NCBI GenBank assembly: GCA_028583415.1
Contig: CM053268.1
Location: forward strand, 13,762,055 to 13,826,054
From: Protea cynaroides
Lineage: Eukaryota; Streptophyta; Magnoliopsida; Proteales; Proteaceae
Direction of reading: 5' to 3'
Length of the DNA stretch: 64,000 nucleotides
Each line of letters starts with the position of its first letter. The stretch's first letter is position 1. Below are positions 11,490-22,880 of the stretch, one piece after another. Below the pieces are notes generated by a model. That model made no database searches and was not told where the DNA came from. It saw only the letters and a list, made by a program, of their open reading frames with translations. A program made the position numbers and the translations under genes.

Positions 11490-12660
11490 CCCATTGGTTT
11501 AATCATGATTTAAAATTTAATATGGATGAAATATACCATGTGATTGATCCAGTATGATCTGAAATTTTATTTTGATTGATAAATTTTAAGTGAATGATGC
11601 AATATGGTCTAAAATTTTTAATTGATTGATCCTTATGCTTGAAATTTAATGTGATCAATACATCCATATGTTTGGAATTTTAATATAATGAAATTGATTC
11701 GATCATACTTGAAATTTTAATGCAATTTGTTCGATCATGATATGGAATTTTGATGAATTTGATCTGATTATGGAATTTGTGATGAAATTGAATTTGATTC
11801 GATTGTGGAATATTTTGAAGAAATTGTGATTGATTCGATTATAGAATTTGTGATGAAATTAAATTTGATTTGATCATATGCCAAATTTTTTATGAAATTG
11901 GAATTGATGATATGGAATTTTGATGAATTGATCCAATCATATGGAATTTTGATGGAATTGATCCGATCATATACTTGGAATGATATGATTAAAATTGAAC
12001 CATTGATTTTTGAATTTAATGAAATTAACACCATTGATCTTGGAGTTCTGATTTATTCCATTGATTATAATTTAGCTTGATTTGAGTAATCTGAATAGTT
12101 AGATTATTAATTTGAGTAATCTGAACCGTTAGATTATCATCAAAAGTGATGTAAATGGATATGAACGATTAGATTATCATGATAAGCGATCTAAACCGTT
12201 AAATTATGTTTGAGAATGATTGAAATAAATTTGAATGGTTGGACTATCATCAGGATTGTTTTAAACCATTAGATTTCCATCATATTGTGTTTTAGAAGAA
12301 TTTGAGCCATTAGATTGACATCATGAGCGATATAAATGAATCTGAACCATCATATTATCTTGATAATTGATTTAAAGGAATATGAATAGTTGGATTATGA
12401 TTTTGAGAATTTAAACCGTTGGATCTTGATCATAACTGATTTAGATGAATCTGAACCATTGGATCTTAGTCTCATTATGATTAAACTTGATATGAGATCT
12501 GAGCCATTGATCTTAGCTACTTTGATGAAATTTGAGGGGTTGATCTTATTAATGATGATATTTTGAAGAGATCAAACCGTTAGATTGAAGATTTGATTTA
12601 ATACATTGATGAAGAGATAAATTGAATCCAAACCATTGATCGAGGATCTAATCTTAAGAT
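11490..12660. repeat. Degenerate AT-rich tandem array
   Basis: Two blended families: units of about 30-40 bases around GATCATATGGAATTTTGATG (11500-11990), then units around TGAACCGTTAGATTATCATC (12080-12660). Units are too diverged for an exact count. No coding potential. Confidence 0.65.
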
Positions 12661-13333
12661 ATGAGAGATTTATAGTAGATCTCAGCCATAGATCTAGAGA
12701 ATTCCGTCTGAGACATACTGAGATATACCTTGTTGAGAATGATACATGAGATGCCATGTCTATCCTTTTGATGTTCACATGGCTGCTATGATTATTCACA
12801 TGCTTTATTGTTATACTTGAGATGATATATGTTGTTACTTGTCATATTTGAATGATATTTATTATTGATAATAACTTACTTTCTGCAATACCCTAATCGA
12901 ACTGTCATATCTGTATACCTAAAAGACATATTAGGTGTGGGAACGTGCATGTAGGCACCCACATTCACGGGAAGGGTAAGAATGAAAATGATAAATTTTA
13001 ATCAAGAGATATGAAGCCTAGCCCAACAAATGCCAATTTAGGATTTTAGGTCAAGAGTATCTTTAGGACGATCCTTACCCCTCAGCTCATTTTCCTCTAG
13101 GAAACAGAGAAATAGATAGGTGTGATGTGAATCGAACCATAGAGCATTTAGGTTCCACACCCTGATCTTTAAAGAAGAACATCAATGATGGAATCTTTCG
13201 AACTACATAGATCCTGATTCTTAGTGCAACACCTTAAGATATGTGGGCAGTTTGGAGAGATTCCCGAACACAGTTCTACAACCTCTATTCTAAGTCATAC
13301 TTGTGATTCTCTCGGACTGTACGTACTTATCCT
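12661..13333. other. Non-coding LTR-like DNA
   Basis: No gene seen. Continues the presumed Tat LTR between the two tandem arrays. Confidence 0.4.
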
Positions 13334-14200
13334 GTACCTGTGGTTCACTCGAATTGTACACTCTTTAGGTTATCTCGAATCTGTACCTGTGGTTCACTAG
13401 AACTGTATACTCTTTAGGTTCTCTCGAATCTATACTTGTGGTTCACTTTAACTGTATACCCTTTAGGTTCACTTGATTCTATACTTGTGGTTCACTTGAA
13501 ATGTACACTCTTTAGGTTCGCTCGAATCTGTACCTGTGGTTCACTCGAACTGTACACTCTTTACGTTCTCTCGAATCTGTACCTGTGGTTCACTCAAACT
13601 ATACACTCTTTAGGTTCTCTCGAATCTATACCTATGGTTCACTCGAATTGTACACTCTTCATGTTCTCTCGAATCTGTACCCATGGTTCACTCGAACTGT
13701 ACATCCCTTAGGTACACTCGAATCTGTTCCTGTGGTTCACTCAAACTGTACATCCTTTAGGTTCACTCAAATCTATACCTGTGGCTCACTCAGACTGTAC
13801 ACCCTTAGATTCTAAACCCGTACCTGTGGTTCACTCGAACTGTACACCTTTTCGATTCGCTAGAATCTGTACCTGTGGTTCACTTGAAATGTACACCCTT
13901 TAGGTTCTCTCGAATTGTACCTGTGGTTTACTTGAACTGTACACTCTTTAGGTTCTCTCGAATATGTACCTGTGGTTCACTAGAACTGTACATCCCTTAG
14001 GTTCACTTGAATATATACCTGTGGTTCACTCGAACTGTACATCCTTTAGGTTCACTCGAATCTGTACCTGTTGTTTACTCGGACTGTATACCCTTAGATC
14101 CAAACCAATACCTGTGGTTCACTTGGACTGTACACCCTTAGATCCCAAAATCGTACCTTTGATCCACTTGAATTGTACGCACTTTAGCCTTCTTTAGTCT
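13334..14200. repeat. 49-bp minisatellite, about 18 units
   Basis: Units of 43-49 bases with the core GTACCTGTGGTTCACTCGAA, each followed by CTGTACACTCTTTAGGTTC-like sequence and a TCGAATCT ending. I count about 18 units, three of them shortened versions ending in an AGATCC-type variant. Frames read through the array are by-products. Confidence 0.9.
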
Positions 14201-15050
14201 TTTTTAGGATATGCATATCTATCTATATCCATCACCCATCACAATGAACTACGTTGTACTTGATTTTCAGGACCTCCGAAATACGTAGGCAACATGGAGG
14301 ACCTCTCCAAGTATGGTACCACATCTTAGTATCTTTAGGTCTCCCACATCCATATCCATACCCATATTCATTATCCATATTCACTTCGATCCACATAGGT
14401 TATCTCTAGATTCAATCACAATCATCATCAAGCATAAACTTCAACTTGAACAATTGAATCTAATGAAGATTAACCATAAATCATATCCATAAACCTTAAT
14501 CACATTCCGTTCAAACTATGTTATGGACTTGATTTTCAGGTTGGAATACGTAGGCAATTTGAGATGTCTTGGACGTCTTAGATTCAGTCCATCATCGAAC
14601 CACTTTTGGTTTGGTTCACTGTAGATTACTTTGCTTGTTTATTTACTTTGAGAACATGTTTGGCTAAACCCTAGGTTAGAAAATTTAGCAACTTGGCATA
14701 GGATCCCCCACGAGCCTTAGTCATCATCCATTAACCATGAATAGCCAGAACCATAGAGTCTAAGGAAAGTAAAATCACATAGGAGGTTGATTTTTTGATC
14801 GGGCAGCTTTGGGTGCCTAACACCTTCCCAAACTGTAGCTTAAACGCTTATCCATTCTCTGATAGATCAAAGCCAATATATTGGGTCAAATGAGTTAATA
14901 GAAGTCTTGTCTTATGATAAAACTACATTTTAGGTCCTAGACCTTAATCTAGGTAGTGATTCCATAATCATTTTTCGTCCATCAAAGATGGGTGGATATC
15001 CTTTTGTCCTCACAATGCGTGTTTGAGTAGGAGAAGCAAGAGACATTGTG
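14201..15050 (+). other. Distal part of a long Tat-type LTR
   Basis: Contains two copies of a TTGATTTTCAGG-to-AATACGTAGGCAA module (14263-14292 and 14528-14556) and a GGTGCCTAACACCTTCCCA segment (14812-14830). I know both wordings from Tat/Ogre-type LTRs near the RNA start or polyadenylation region. Exact LTR ends were not found. Confidence 0.5.
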
Positions 15051-15555
15051 TCTGTTGCTGAGGATAATGATGAAGTTATTTTAGGTGGTTTTTTTTTATT
15101 TAGTTTTATTTTTTTTTTTTATTATTTGGTGATTAAGAATGGTTTTTAATTATTAATAATGGATGATGGAACTAGAATAAGTCTGATATAATGTTACTTA
15201 TTTTATTTAAGTATCAATTAAAAAACTTAGATGGTTTAGTTATCTATGCTATTTATATAACTCTGATTAATAGTAATAGAAAATGATAAAAATGTCTTTT
15301 GTGTCATTTAGTCGATGGGGAGGTTTCGGCTTTAAACCCAAACTTAACCGGACAATGTCACTTATATTTAAATCGACTGAGCATTAGGGTTCTAATAAAA
15401 ATCAAAAGATCATAACTAATAAATATGAAACCAAAATTATTGTTGTATGCTAAACAACTAAAAGCATAACGTGCTAGGAAAAGAATAGAAATTAACTCAA
15501 ACCAAAAGCTATGTAAATGAAGAAGACATTTGCATAAAAGGGAATTATTAACAAG

Positions 15556-15592
<37 letters not shown>

Positions 15593-15837
15593 GTAACCAG
15601 ATGATCAAATGAGTATGGTTCACAAGCCGAACCATTACTCGTCAAAATAGTAATAGAAAATGATAAAAATGTCTTTGTGTCTGATGGGGGAGGGGGTTTT
15701 TCGTTCTGGTACCTAAAGCCGAAGTCTCTCCCATGTTCTATGTAGACAGAAGCTTGCTCTCATCAACGCCACCTGTATGCTATCAAGGCGAGTGAAGAAT
15801 GTGGTCTACGAAAGTGACAACCGTCAGATCTGGTTCT
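15051..15837. repeat. Intergenic AT-rich DNA with a split direct repeat and (TA)n
   Basis: A 34-base segment beginning AGTAATAGAAAATGATAAAA occurs at 15271-15305 and again at 15648-15681, enclosing about 340 bases that include a (TA)n microsatellite at 15558-15590. No gene is seen. It is the flank of the Athila-type remnant. Confidence 0.6.
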
Positions 15838-16894
15838 CCACTATGTGAGCCTGCTCTCTATGATCAGCTCGAATACCCCGAATCTCCATCAGAACATCAT
15901 CCAGCGTAGCATGAACTGGTGTAGGATCCGAAGAAAGACCACTACTCTCTCTTGGTACCTTTACTGGCACATCCTCATCCTCGCTATCGTTCGTCTCATC
16001 TGCTGTTGCTGCCGTAAGAGCCTCTTGCCGTCTAGGTGGGGGTGGTAGTCATGCCTATAACTCATCATCAGATAGGACCACCTCATGCAATTCCATCTTC
16101 AGGATGGCATACCAGTAGAAGTCAGCTGCCACCGTCTCATCAATGGCAAGTGCCTCATGCACGTTGATGTCGTACAACGTGAAGAGTTGTGTAAGCAACC
16201 TCCCATAAGGTAGATGGGAAGAACTAGTATTCTCTAAAGCCATGATCATAGTCCTCATCAGGATGTAGGGCAAGCAGACAGCAGTGTGACTCACCAAGCG
16301 GTATGTGAGAAACTGGCAGAAGGCTAACACTTCATTGTAATGGCTACCTTGAGGAACAATGTTGTGCAAGACGATTCTGCAGTATACTTTAGGAAGGAGG
16401 TGATAATTTGCACACCGATGCCTATGGCTTGGGAAGAGGATCTGACTCCAAATCTTTGCTCTCATACCCTCAGTCAAAAAATCCTTCTCCTTTGAACTAT
16501 CGAAAACCACATCACCGTCCATAGAAATCCCCAGAAGACCCGCCAACTGCTTAGTGTTGAACGAAATGTCAATGCCCATTACTCGGCTAGTATTGCACAG
16601 ATTACAAGCCATTACAAACTCTCCAAAACCCTCTACCTGAAAGTTACAGTAGAACTGTCTCACCAACTCCGGCCTAGTGATGATACTGGAGCGAAGAACG
16701 GGTGACCAACCAATGGTGTCAAAGGTTGCTTGGACATCGAACTGCTCTAAGTCCTCGAACACCACCCGTCTACCCTCCTTTAACAACCTGTTCTCGAACC
16801 AGGGGTACGATTCCTGTGCTTCCAGTGAACGGAACCATAGTTCATCAAACACTAAAGGAGTAGGAACTCTGGACCTCTTTTTCAGAGCCAACAT
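15838..16894 (-). pseudogene. Athila-associated ORF (putative plant transposon protein)
   Basis: Starts at ATG 16892-16894 and is open for 279 codons to a TAG at 16055-16057; the same frame then continues through that stop and a TGA to about 15838, giving a Pro-rich segment (PPPPRR), an acidic stretch and a helical DDVLMEIRGIRADHREQ segment. The first part contains SYPWFENR, the VMGIDISF segment, HRCANYHLLPK and VLHNIVPQG, wording typical of the extra ORF in Athila-type elements (annotated in plants as putative transposon protein domain). Its molecular function is not known to me. It is a pseudogene by two in-frame stops. The upstream leader (to about 20290) is split by the solo LTR at 17280-19610. 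Confidence 0.65.
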
Positions 16895-17279
16895 CTACAA
16901 AATAAACGAATAGCAAGAAGTTTAAACATGCTTGAAGGGAAGGAAATAAGGAGAGACAGCAATGATTCGAGTGACAAGGTAGTTGAGTGATATCTAAATA
17001 GTTTGAAATTTGCACAATGGTAGGAAAACATGAGAATTATGGGAACTTGGAAAAAAAAAACACAATTATAGTGTATGAATGAGAAAAGGCCCATGTTTCA
17101 TTGACTAGAATCATGGAAAACATAGACGAACATGCAAATAACCTTTTGTAGATGATTTTCAACTCATGCATGGTTGTGTACATTCATACATAGGAAACAT
17201 TTGATAAAATTTTGTATAAAGAGTGAAGAAGAAGTAATGCAAAGGAAAAATATAATTTCGGCATGATTCTTGTGCAACA
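16895..17279 (-). other. Leader of the Athila-type remnant
   Basis: AT-rich DNA directly upstream of the minus-strand ORF. No gene seen. It is separated from its continuation (19616-20290) by a solo LTR. Confidence 0.4.
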
Positions 17280-17643
17280 TGTAAGACCTGTATCGTACTA
17301 ATCCGGTCTTACTACCTTGTATCAGGTCTTCTTATCATGGTCGGACCAAGCGGACCAAGTGCGTGAAGAAACCACAAGGCTAGGTATGTAATTCGAACCA
17401 TAAATCATCTAATTGAGACGTGTGGTCGCATACCTAAACAGGTGTGGTCAACTACACCTCAGAATGTTAAGACCGCTCAAATTTGAGACGTGTGGTTGCA
17501 GTTTTGAGACGTGTGGTCGATGGATCCTGCGACCCCACGTGCGACCACACGATGGTATAATTGACTCTGAAATTAGGAAACCTTCCTAATTTAAAAGGGG
17601 GTTCCTTCCTAATCAAAGTGGGACTTTATATGGATGATTCCCT

Positions 17644-17653
17644 CTATATATAG
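17644..17653 (+). promoter_or_regulatory. TATA-like box of LTR L2
   Basis: CTATATATAG sits about 365 bases into the LTR and is followed within about 50 bases by a purine-rich leader. Comparable boxes are at 5191-5198 (minus) in L1 and 41429-41438 in the LTR at 41123. This is the expected place for the element's own promoter. Confidence 0.6.
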
Positions 17654-18321
17654 GACGTCCCTTAGCCTCTTTCATTCTTTTAGAACTCAAACTAAAAGAG
17701 AGAAAAGAGAGGAGGAGGAAGAGAAGGAGAATTGAAGAGGAAGACTAAGAAAAGGAATTTCAAAGAGAGCTTTGATTCTTCAGCAAGTTTTTGGTATGAA
17801 AACATCCCCTATATTAGTTGAATGCCTAGAATAGATCATGGAGGAAGTATTGATTCAAAGTAGGATCTCAATCATGAGACCCATAGATGGAAACTCAAAG
17901 GAAATCCATGAAGAGTAGTTTAGAGTAGATAATTGTGAAAAATATGAAATTAAGGCCATAGATCAATCATAGGAAGGACCCTAGTGATAGTTTAAGGAAT
18001 CAAATCATGAAGGGGTTAGACTGAGAATGAAAGTCGACTAAACACTCATGTGGTCACAGCTATGGTCGACCACACGAGGCACATGTGTCGACCAAACGCC
18101 CTCGAAAAGTTTTCAGGGAGGGTGTGGTCGCATGTGTGTGGTCGCATGATATGCGACCACACGTATCGACCACACACCATGTGGTCGTAAAAACTGAGAC
18201 CACAGGTGCAGCCACACGTACGACCACTCAGCTTCTGGAGGTCTGAATGATTTCAGATGGGACATTTAAACATTTTAATTAATGAATATGAACTCTAACT
18301 TAGAATCTATAAATTTATTAG

Positions 18322-19335
18322 GTTTTCAAGTGGTTCAAAAGTGATTTACAAAGCTTGGAAGAGGAACAACCATCGATCAAAGGTGAGGGAACAAAACCTA
18401 AACTAATTGGATAATAATAAACCATTTACTTTATTGAGTCCAATGCCATGATTGATTCTATGCTTGTATGCTTGTAATGTGCATCTCACATGTCATCCAA
18501 TATTCCTGCTATTACTGTTCATGCATATTTCATTTCGTTTATTTATAACATGATGATGATGATGATGATGCTAGGAATAGGCATGCGAATGTATGTGTGT
18601 GGTTGGTGTGTCGGATGTGAGTGGAGCATCAGGGGGAGGACGTGGCATGGTGGTCTTTGACCTTGTCACCAGACTCTAGCTCTATCTCTGCTCAAGTCTT
18701 TCCCACTAACATCGTCGTATCGCCATTACCTTAGCAGAACTATTACGTCGTAGGGCATCAGGGGAGGTGGTCTCGGACCATGTGGTCTCTGACTATGTCG
18801 GGGGGTCTTAGCTCTATCTCTATGGACGTATTGAGGGATGCTGGGGTAAGGCCTTGGATACACTGGATGACATTTAGGATTGGTTAGTTGCGAGCCCAGT
18901 TTGCAAGCCCTCGCCGATAGGGGCTTATGTGTTGGTATGGGTAGGGCATCAGGGGAAGTGTTGGCGGTGTTTAATCTGAACACTTTAGCTCTATCTCTAT
19001 TCCATGGTGGGTGCATGTGGGACGGCAATGGTGTTTGATCCATTCACACAATCGTGTATAGAGGTGCGGCAGCTACCAAACCTTTTTATAACACATTGTA
19101 AACTTAAAAATCAGACCAAAGATATGAATTGAATGCATGCATTTGTTTGTTGTATTGTTTTGTTTGCTCACTGAGCCGTGATGTGTGCTCACCCTTTCGA
19201 CGTCGAATATTTTTAGTTCTTGATGCAGGTCCTACTGTGGAAGATTACATGAACACGTCGATAAATGGATACGTAGCGGCTATGGAAGAGGCGCATGATC
19301 TGTCGTGCGAGTGCAACTCATGTGTTTTTTATTAG
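18322..19335 (+). CDS. Possible spliced LTR ORF, exons 18322-18382 and 19217-19335
   Basis: Exon-like piece 1 is 61 bases and open in the frame that leaves one G over (AAA G). Exon-like piece 2 begins TT after TTTTAG, so the join completes a Val codon and stays in frame for 39 more codons to TAG. The encoded peptide has an acidic first half, a VEDYMN motif, a GYVAAM motif and a C-E-C-x2-C tail. The intervening 834 bases have a consensus donor (AG|GTGAGG) and a pyrimidine-rich acceptor. No ATG begins the first piece. An alternative start without splicing is the ATG at 19129, in frame through the acceptor. No known family was recognised. Seven other LTRs here hold the same frame. Confidence 0.4.
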
Positions 19336-19615
19336 CTTAGTTGTTTAGTTATTGGAACATGTAATTGATTATTTTACTTTATTTTATGCCTTGAGGTAGA
19401 GATAATTGGATACTTAATTATGCTATCACTGTCAGATACTCAGTTCATTAGTATTAAAGACTTCCGTTATCGTTTATTTACTCTGATTTTGCTTGTGGAA
19501 TGTATCCAATTTAATCGAATGGGCATGGTCTATACGAGATCCTGGTTGAACCGTTGGTCTATGGACGGTTCATCACACCATTCTGGTTGGTTCAGAATTG
19601 GGGTGTGACACAATA

Positions 19616-20290
19616 TGCAATGCAAAATAGGATATGATCATTGTATAAACATTAGAAATGCATCATGACAGCATTGAATGGATAAAAAAATATGCTAAAA
19701 ATGATTTGGAGGAGAAATTCAAGAAAAAGGAGAAAGCTAGGGTTTGAAACTAACAATCCCAAACTTTAGAAAAGAGAAAACTATGATTAGAAACCAAGAA
19801 TCATACCTTGAGGATGTTTGAGTAAGTTGCCAAAATTTTGAGGTCCACCGGATGCGAAAACTTGGTGTCCGAAGGTGACGAAGAGAGTCCAAGCCGCTTG
19901 GGAGAAAAACTTAAAACGAACAGTAAAAGTTCAAACCTGCGTGGGCTTTATAGGAGCAAAAAATTTCCTCAATCTGTCACGATGCGAATCCTGATGGAAA
20001 TCGGAACAGGTTATCGCGACCGGATATCCCCACCGATCAAGATGTTTGCTCTCGGTAATGGTACCGGTCTGGACTACCGGTTGCGCAATTGTCACGATTG
20101 GATATTGCTACTGGATAGTTCTAGAAGACTCAGAATTGTTTATGGTCGCGAGTACCGGTCGCGATTTATCGAAATCGGATGCCGTGACCAGATGAGTGAA
20201 AATAGGATAAAAATAATTAGTTACCTATTGCGTATTGGCATCATTTCTTACATGTTATATTCCAATATTACCCTTATGCCATTGTTGTAG
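19616..20290 (-). other. Upstream part of the Athila-type remnant
   Basis: Continuation of the minus-strand leader beyond the solo LTR. It contains palindromic ACCGGT/CGCGACC-rich DNA (19990-20190). The open frame at 19838-20290 shows no recognisable domain and I leave it out as a gene. Confidence 0.35.
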
Positions 20291-20299
20291 AATGTGTCA

Positions 20300-21597
20300 C
20301 TACCCGTGTTATGAAACATTCCAGGAATCGTAACCGGTCATGAATGGCACCTAATACCCGCTCAGGTTCACGCAATAATGGTCGGAATGACAATGATTCA
20401 AATCCGACCAATACATAGCCACCTACTCTACCTCTTGGTGATGGCACCCTAGGCAAAACACGTTGCCGCAGCCACCCGAAACTACTGTCGAGAATATCCC
20501 AGCAATCATGAGGAACCTAGCTCACACTATGGGCCAGGAACAATGGGATGTGTTGAGAGAACAGCAATAGGAAAGTCAGGCCCAGCAGCGATAGTTTCTG
20601 AATGAGCTCAAAGACATATTGAGGCCCACCTTGGCACCTCTAGGGACAGCTACTCTAGGGAATAACATCATCAATATCCTTTTATTTGGAGCCAATGCTA
20701 CCAACACTGCTAGAACATCGACAAATCATAACAGGGTTCCAAATTAAGCCAATCGCAACATACCAGTCATCCAAAACCAACATCAAGTCATACCAGTGCC
20801 ATAACAGCAAGACTCATCCAAGACTATGGAGAGGTTCATGAAGATGAAACCTCTGAAATTTTACTAGGATAGGGACTGATCCTTTGCAACCAACAGTTTG
20901 GATTAAGTTCATCGAAAAGATGCCGAGTATGATGACCTGTACTAAGGATGAAAAGATATTGTAAGCCACTTACATGCTCGAAGGCCTGCCGAACATGTGG
21001 TGGGAGTCTACTCAGCCACTCCTAGATGCCAAACATCCCCAAATCACATGGGTGGTTTTTAAGGAGGCCTTTTTCGATAAATTCTTCCCAAGAAGTTTCA
21101 GGGACAGGAAGGAGGTGGAGTATCTAAATGTGTCCCAAGGGCAGCTGTCTGCGGATGAATACCAACATTAGTTTGAAGAATTATTTTATTTCGCCCCATC
21201 CAGCATGAAGGAGGTAGCGACTAAGGCTCGTAGAATTACCAAGGGTGTACGAGGTAATATTTGAGCTACCGTGGATGCCCTAGGCAAGGAAGTGTACTTT
21301 GACGCTGCTCAGACAGCCAAGATCATAGAATCCGGTCTGCGAGACAGCTACTTTGCACAGAAAAGAACTAATAAGAGGACAGCTAATTTCGTCAGTAGAA
21401 GAGCAACAAACAAAACCTTTCGTGCAGCTTATACTATAGCAAAACCTGCTACAACAAAGACAGCGCCCGTAGGGAACCTTCCAACTACCTCACCTGTCGA
21501 CATTCTTGGGAGACGGGACATTTCTCCAGAGTTTTTCCTCACCCTGCTAAAGCAACAAAGCAACTCAAACAGGAATGGGCTACACTGTTTCAACTAA
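20300..21597 (+). pseudogene. gag, chromovirus element B
   Basis: The Gag start is visible in several frames from about 20345. The clearest part is 20974-21171, a retrotransposon Gag core with WWE, F-x-E-x-F-F-D-K-F-F-P and a YLNVSQG segment, then, after one stop, the FEELFYFAP helix. The open part 21271-21597 covers the Gln/Asn/Lys-rich tail; a CCHC knuckle is not seen and may be lost. Many stops and frameshifts make it inactive. Protease and pol of the same element follow. Confidence 0.75.
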
Positions 21598-21694
21598 AAA
21601 AGTAGAGATTTCCCCTGATATGGTGATAATTATGAGTTTACAGTTATTACATTATTGTTTGCATGCATTAACTAAAGCACGATAAATTACCTTA

Positions 21695-22230
21695 GGTATG
21701 GTAACTATAGCTAAAGTACAGGCAAGGGTACTCTTTGATTTAAGAGCTATTCACTCCTTTATATCTCCATCCTTTGGAGAGAGTATAGAAGGTGATACAA
21801 AACCCGTTGACGCACCCTTGGTTGTCCGATCACCTCTTGGTGCAGAAGTGATTCTAATGAATACCAAGGACCATGCCCAGTCTTAATAGATTGTAGAAGT
21901 CTGGATGCGAACCTGATTCAACTAGACATGTCAGACTTTGATGTAATCTTGGATACGGACTGGTTGTCTCTACACAAGGCAAGCCTCCAATGTATGAAAA
22001 AGAAGTTATTGTTCGATGACGGTGATGGGGAGACATTCAAATTCATAAGGGATAGGAAGCCTAAGAAGAGGAAGCTATGTCTCTCAACCCTTAGGGCAAT
22101 TAAGTGCCTACAAAAGGGGGGAGTAGGTTTTCTAGTATCGGTCCTTAATGTCATTGCAAATAGGCCATGGTTAGAAGACCTTGAAGTGCTGAAGGAATTT
22201 TTTAATGTATTCCCCAAAGATCTACCATGA
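21695..22230 (+). pseudogene. Protease and linker, chromovirus element B
   Basis: 21698-21886 encodes the retropepsin-like region that should cut the polyprotein. The strand VLFD is followed by LRAIHSFIS, where active members have D-S-G-A-(S/T)-HSFIS; the Asp is kept but Ser-Gly is changed, so the active site is damaged. After a frameshift near 21885, the MSDFDVILDTDWL strand (21928 on) is the usual end of the protease. The linker then leads into the EFFNVFPKDLP start of reverse transcriptase. Confidence 0.75.
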
Positions 22231-22880
22231 TTTCCACCAAATCGAGTGATAGTTTGTGATAAACCTACTACCAGGACCGGTACCAGTATCCAAGGCCCCA
22301 TTCCGCATGGCACCTATGGAATTGAAGGAATTGAAGGTGTAATTTTAAGAGCTACAGGATAAAGGTTTTATCAAACCTAGCATTTCTCCATGGGGCGTAC
22401 CTATATTATTCGCGAAGGAGAAGGATGGTAGCGTGCGATTGTGCATTAACTACTGCTAGTTAAACAAGCTCACCATCAAGAACCGATATCCACCACCAAG
22501 GATAGTTAACTTGTTTGACCAACTACAAGGTGCCGCAATATTTTCAAAAATCGTTCTCAAGTCAGGTTACCACTAGTTAAAGATAAAGAAGAGTGACATA
22601 CCTAAGACAGCCTTTCGAACTAGGTATGGGCACTATGAGTTTCTAGTAATGTCATTTGGACTGACGAATGCCCTAGCATCATTCATGGAACTCACGAATC
22701 GAGAATTTCATGATATGCTAGATACCTTAGTTATAGTCTTCATTGATGACATTTGATCCACTCTTGCAACGAAGAGGTGCATGAGGTACACTTATGACAA
22801 GCCTTACAAAGATTAAGGGAGAAGACTCTCTACGCCAAATTTAAGAAGTGTGACTTTTGGCTGAATGAAGTGGCATTCCT
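22170..22880 (+). pseudogene. Reverse transcriptase, chromovirus element B
   Basis: Recognisable motifs in order: VFPKDLP, SPWGVP, KDGSVRLCINY (normally DY), NKLTIKNRYP, FSKI-LKSGYH, FRTRYGHYEFLVMSFGLTNA and the catalytic FIDD at about 22740-22751. Stops occur at the start (TGA after KDLP), in the fingers (TAG), after YH (TAG) and after FIDDI (TGA), and the reading frame changes several times. The polymerase is dead. Confidence 0.8.

Larger units (their letters stand above)
17280..19610 (+). mobile_element. Solo LTR (chromovirus family), copy L2
   Basis: Begins TGTAAGACC, ends GGGGTGTGACA, 2331 bases. Flanked by caaca (17275-17279) and caata (19611-19615), a 5-bp target duplication with one change. 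Same family as the LTR at 41123-43389. Inner structure: palindromic block 1 (17415-17560), TATA-like CTATATATAG (17644-17653), purine-rich leader, donor-like site GTATGA at 17794, block 2 (18045-18235), acceptor-like site before 18322, short exon 18322-18382, donor GTGAGG at 18383, acceptor TTTTAG ending at 19216, and the exon-like frame 19217-19335. Confidence 0.9.

Noticed and set aside
13436..14197. Frames of 76-91 codons in the 49-bp array
   Set aside because: They result from the repeats and shift frame as the unit length varies.
19838..20290. 150-codon frame as a gene
   Set aside because: No recognised domain; lies in the leader of the Athila-type remnant and contains palindromic repeats.
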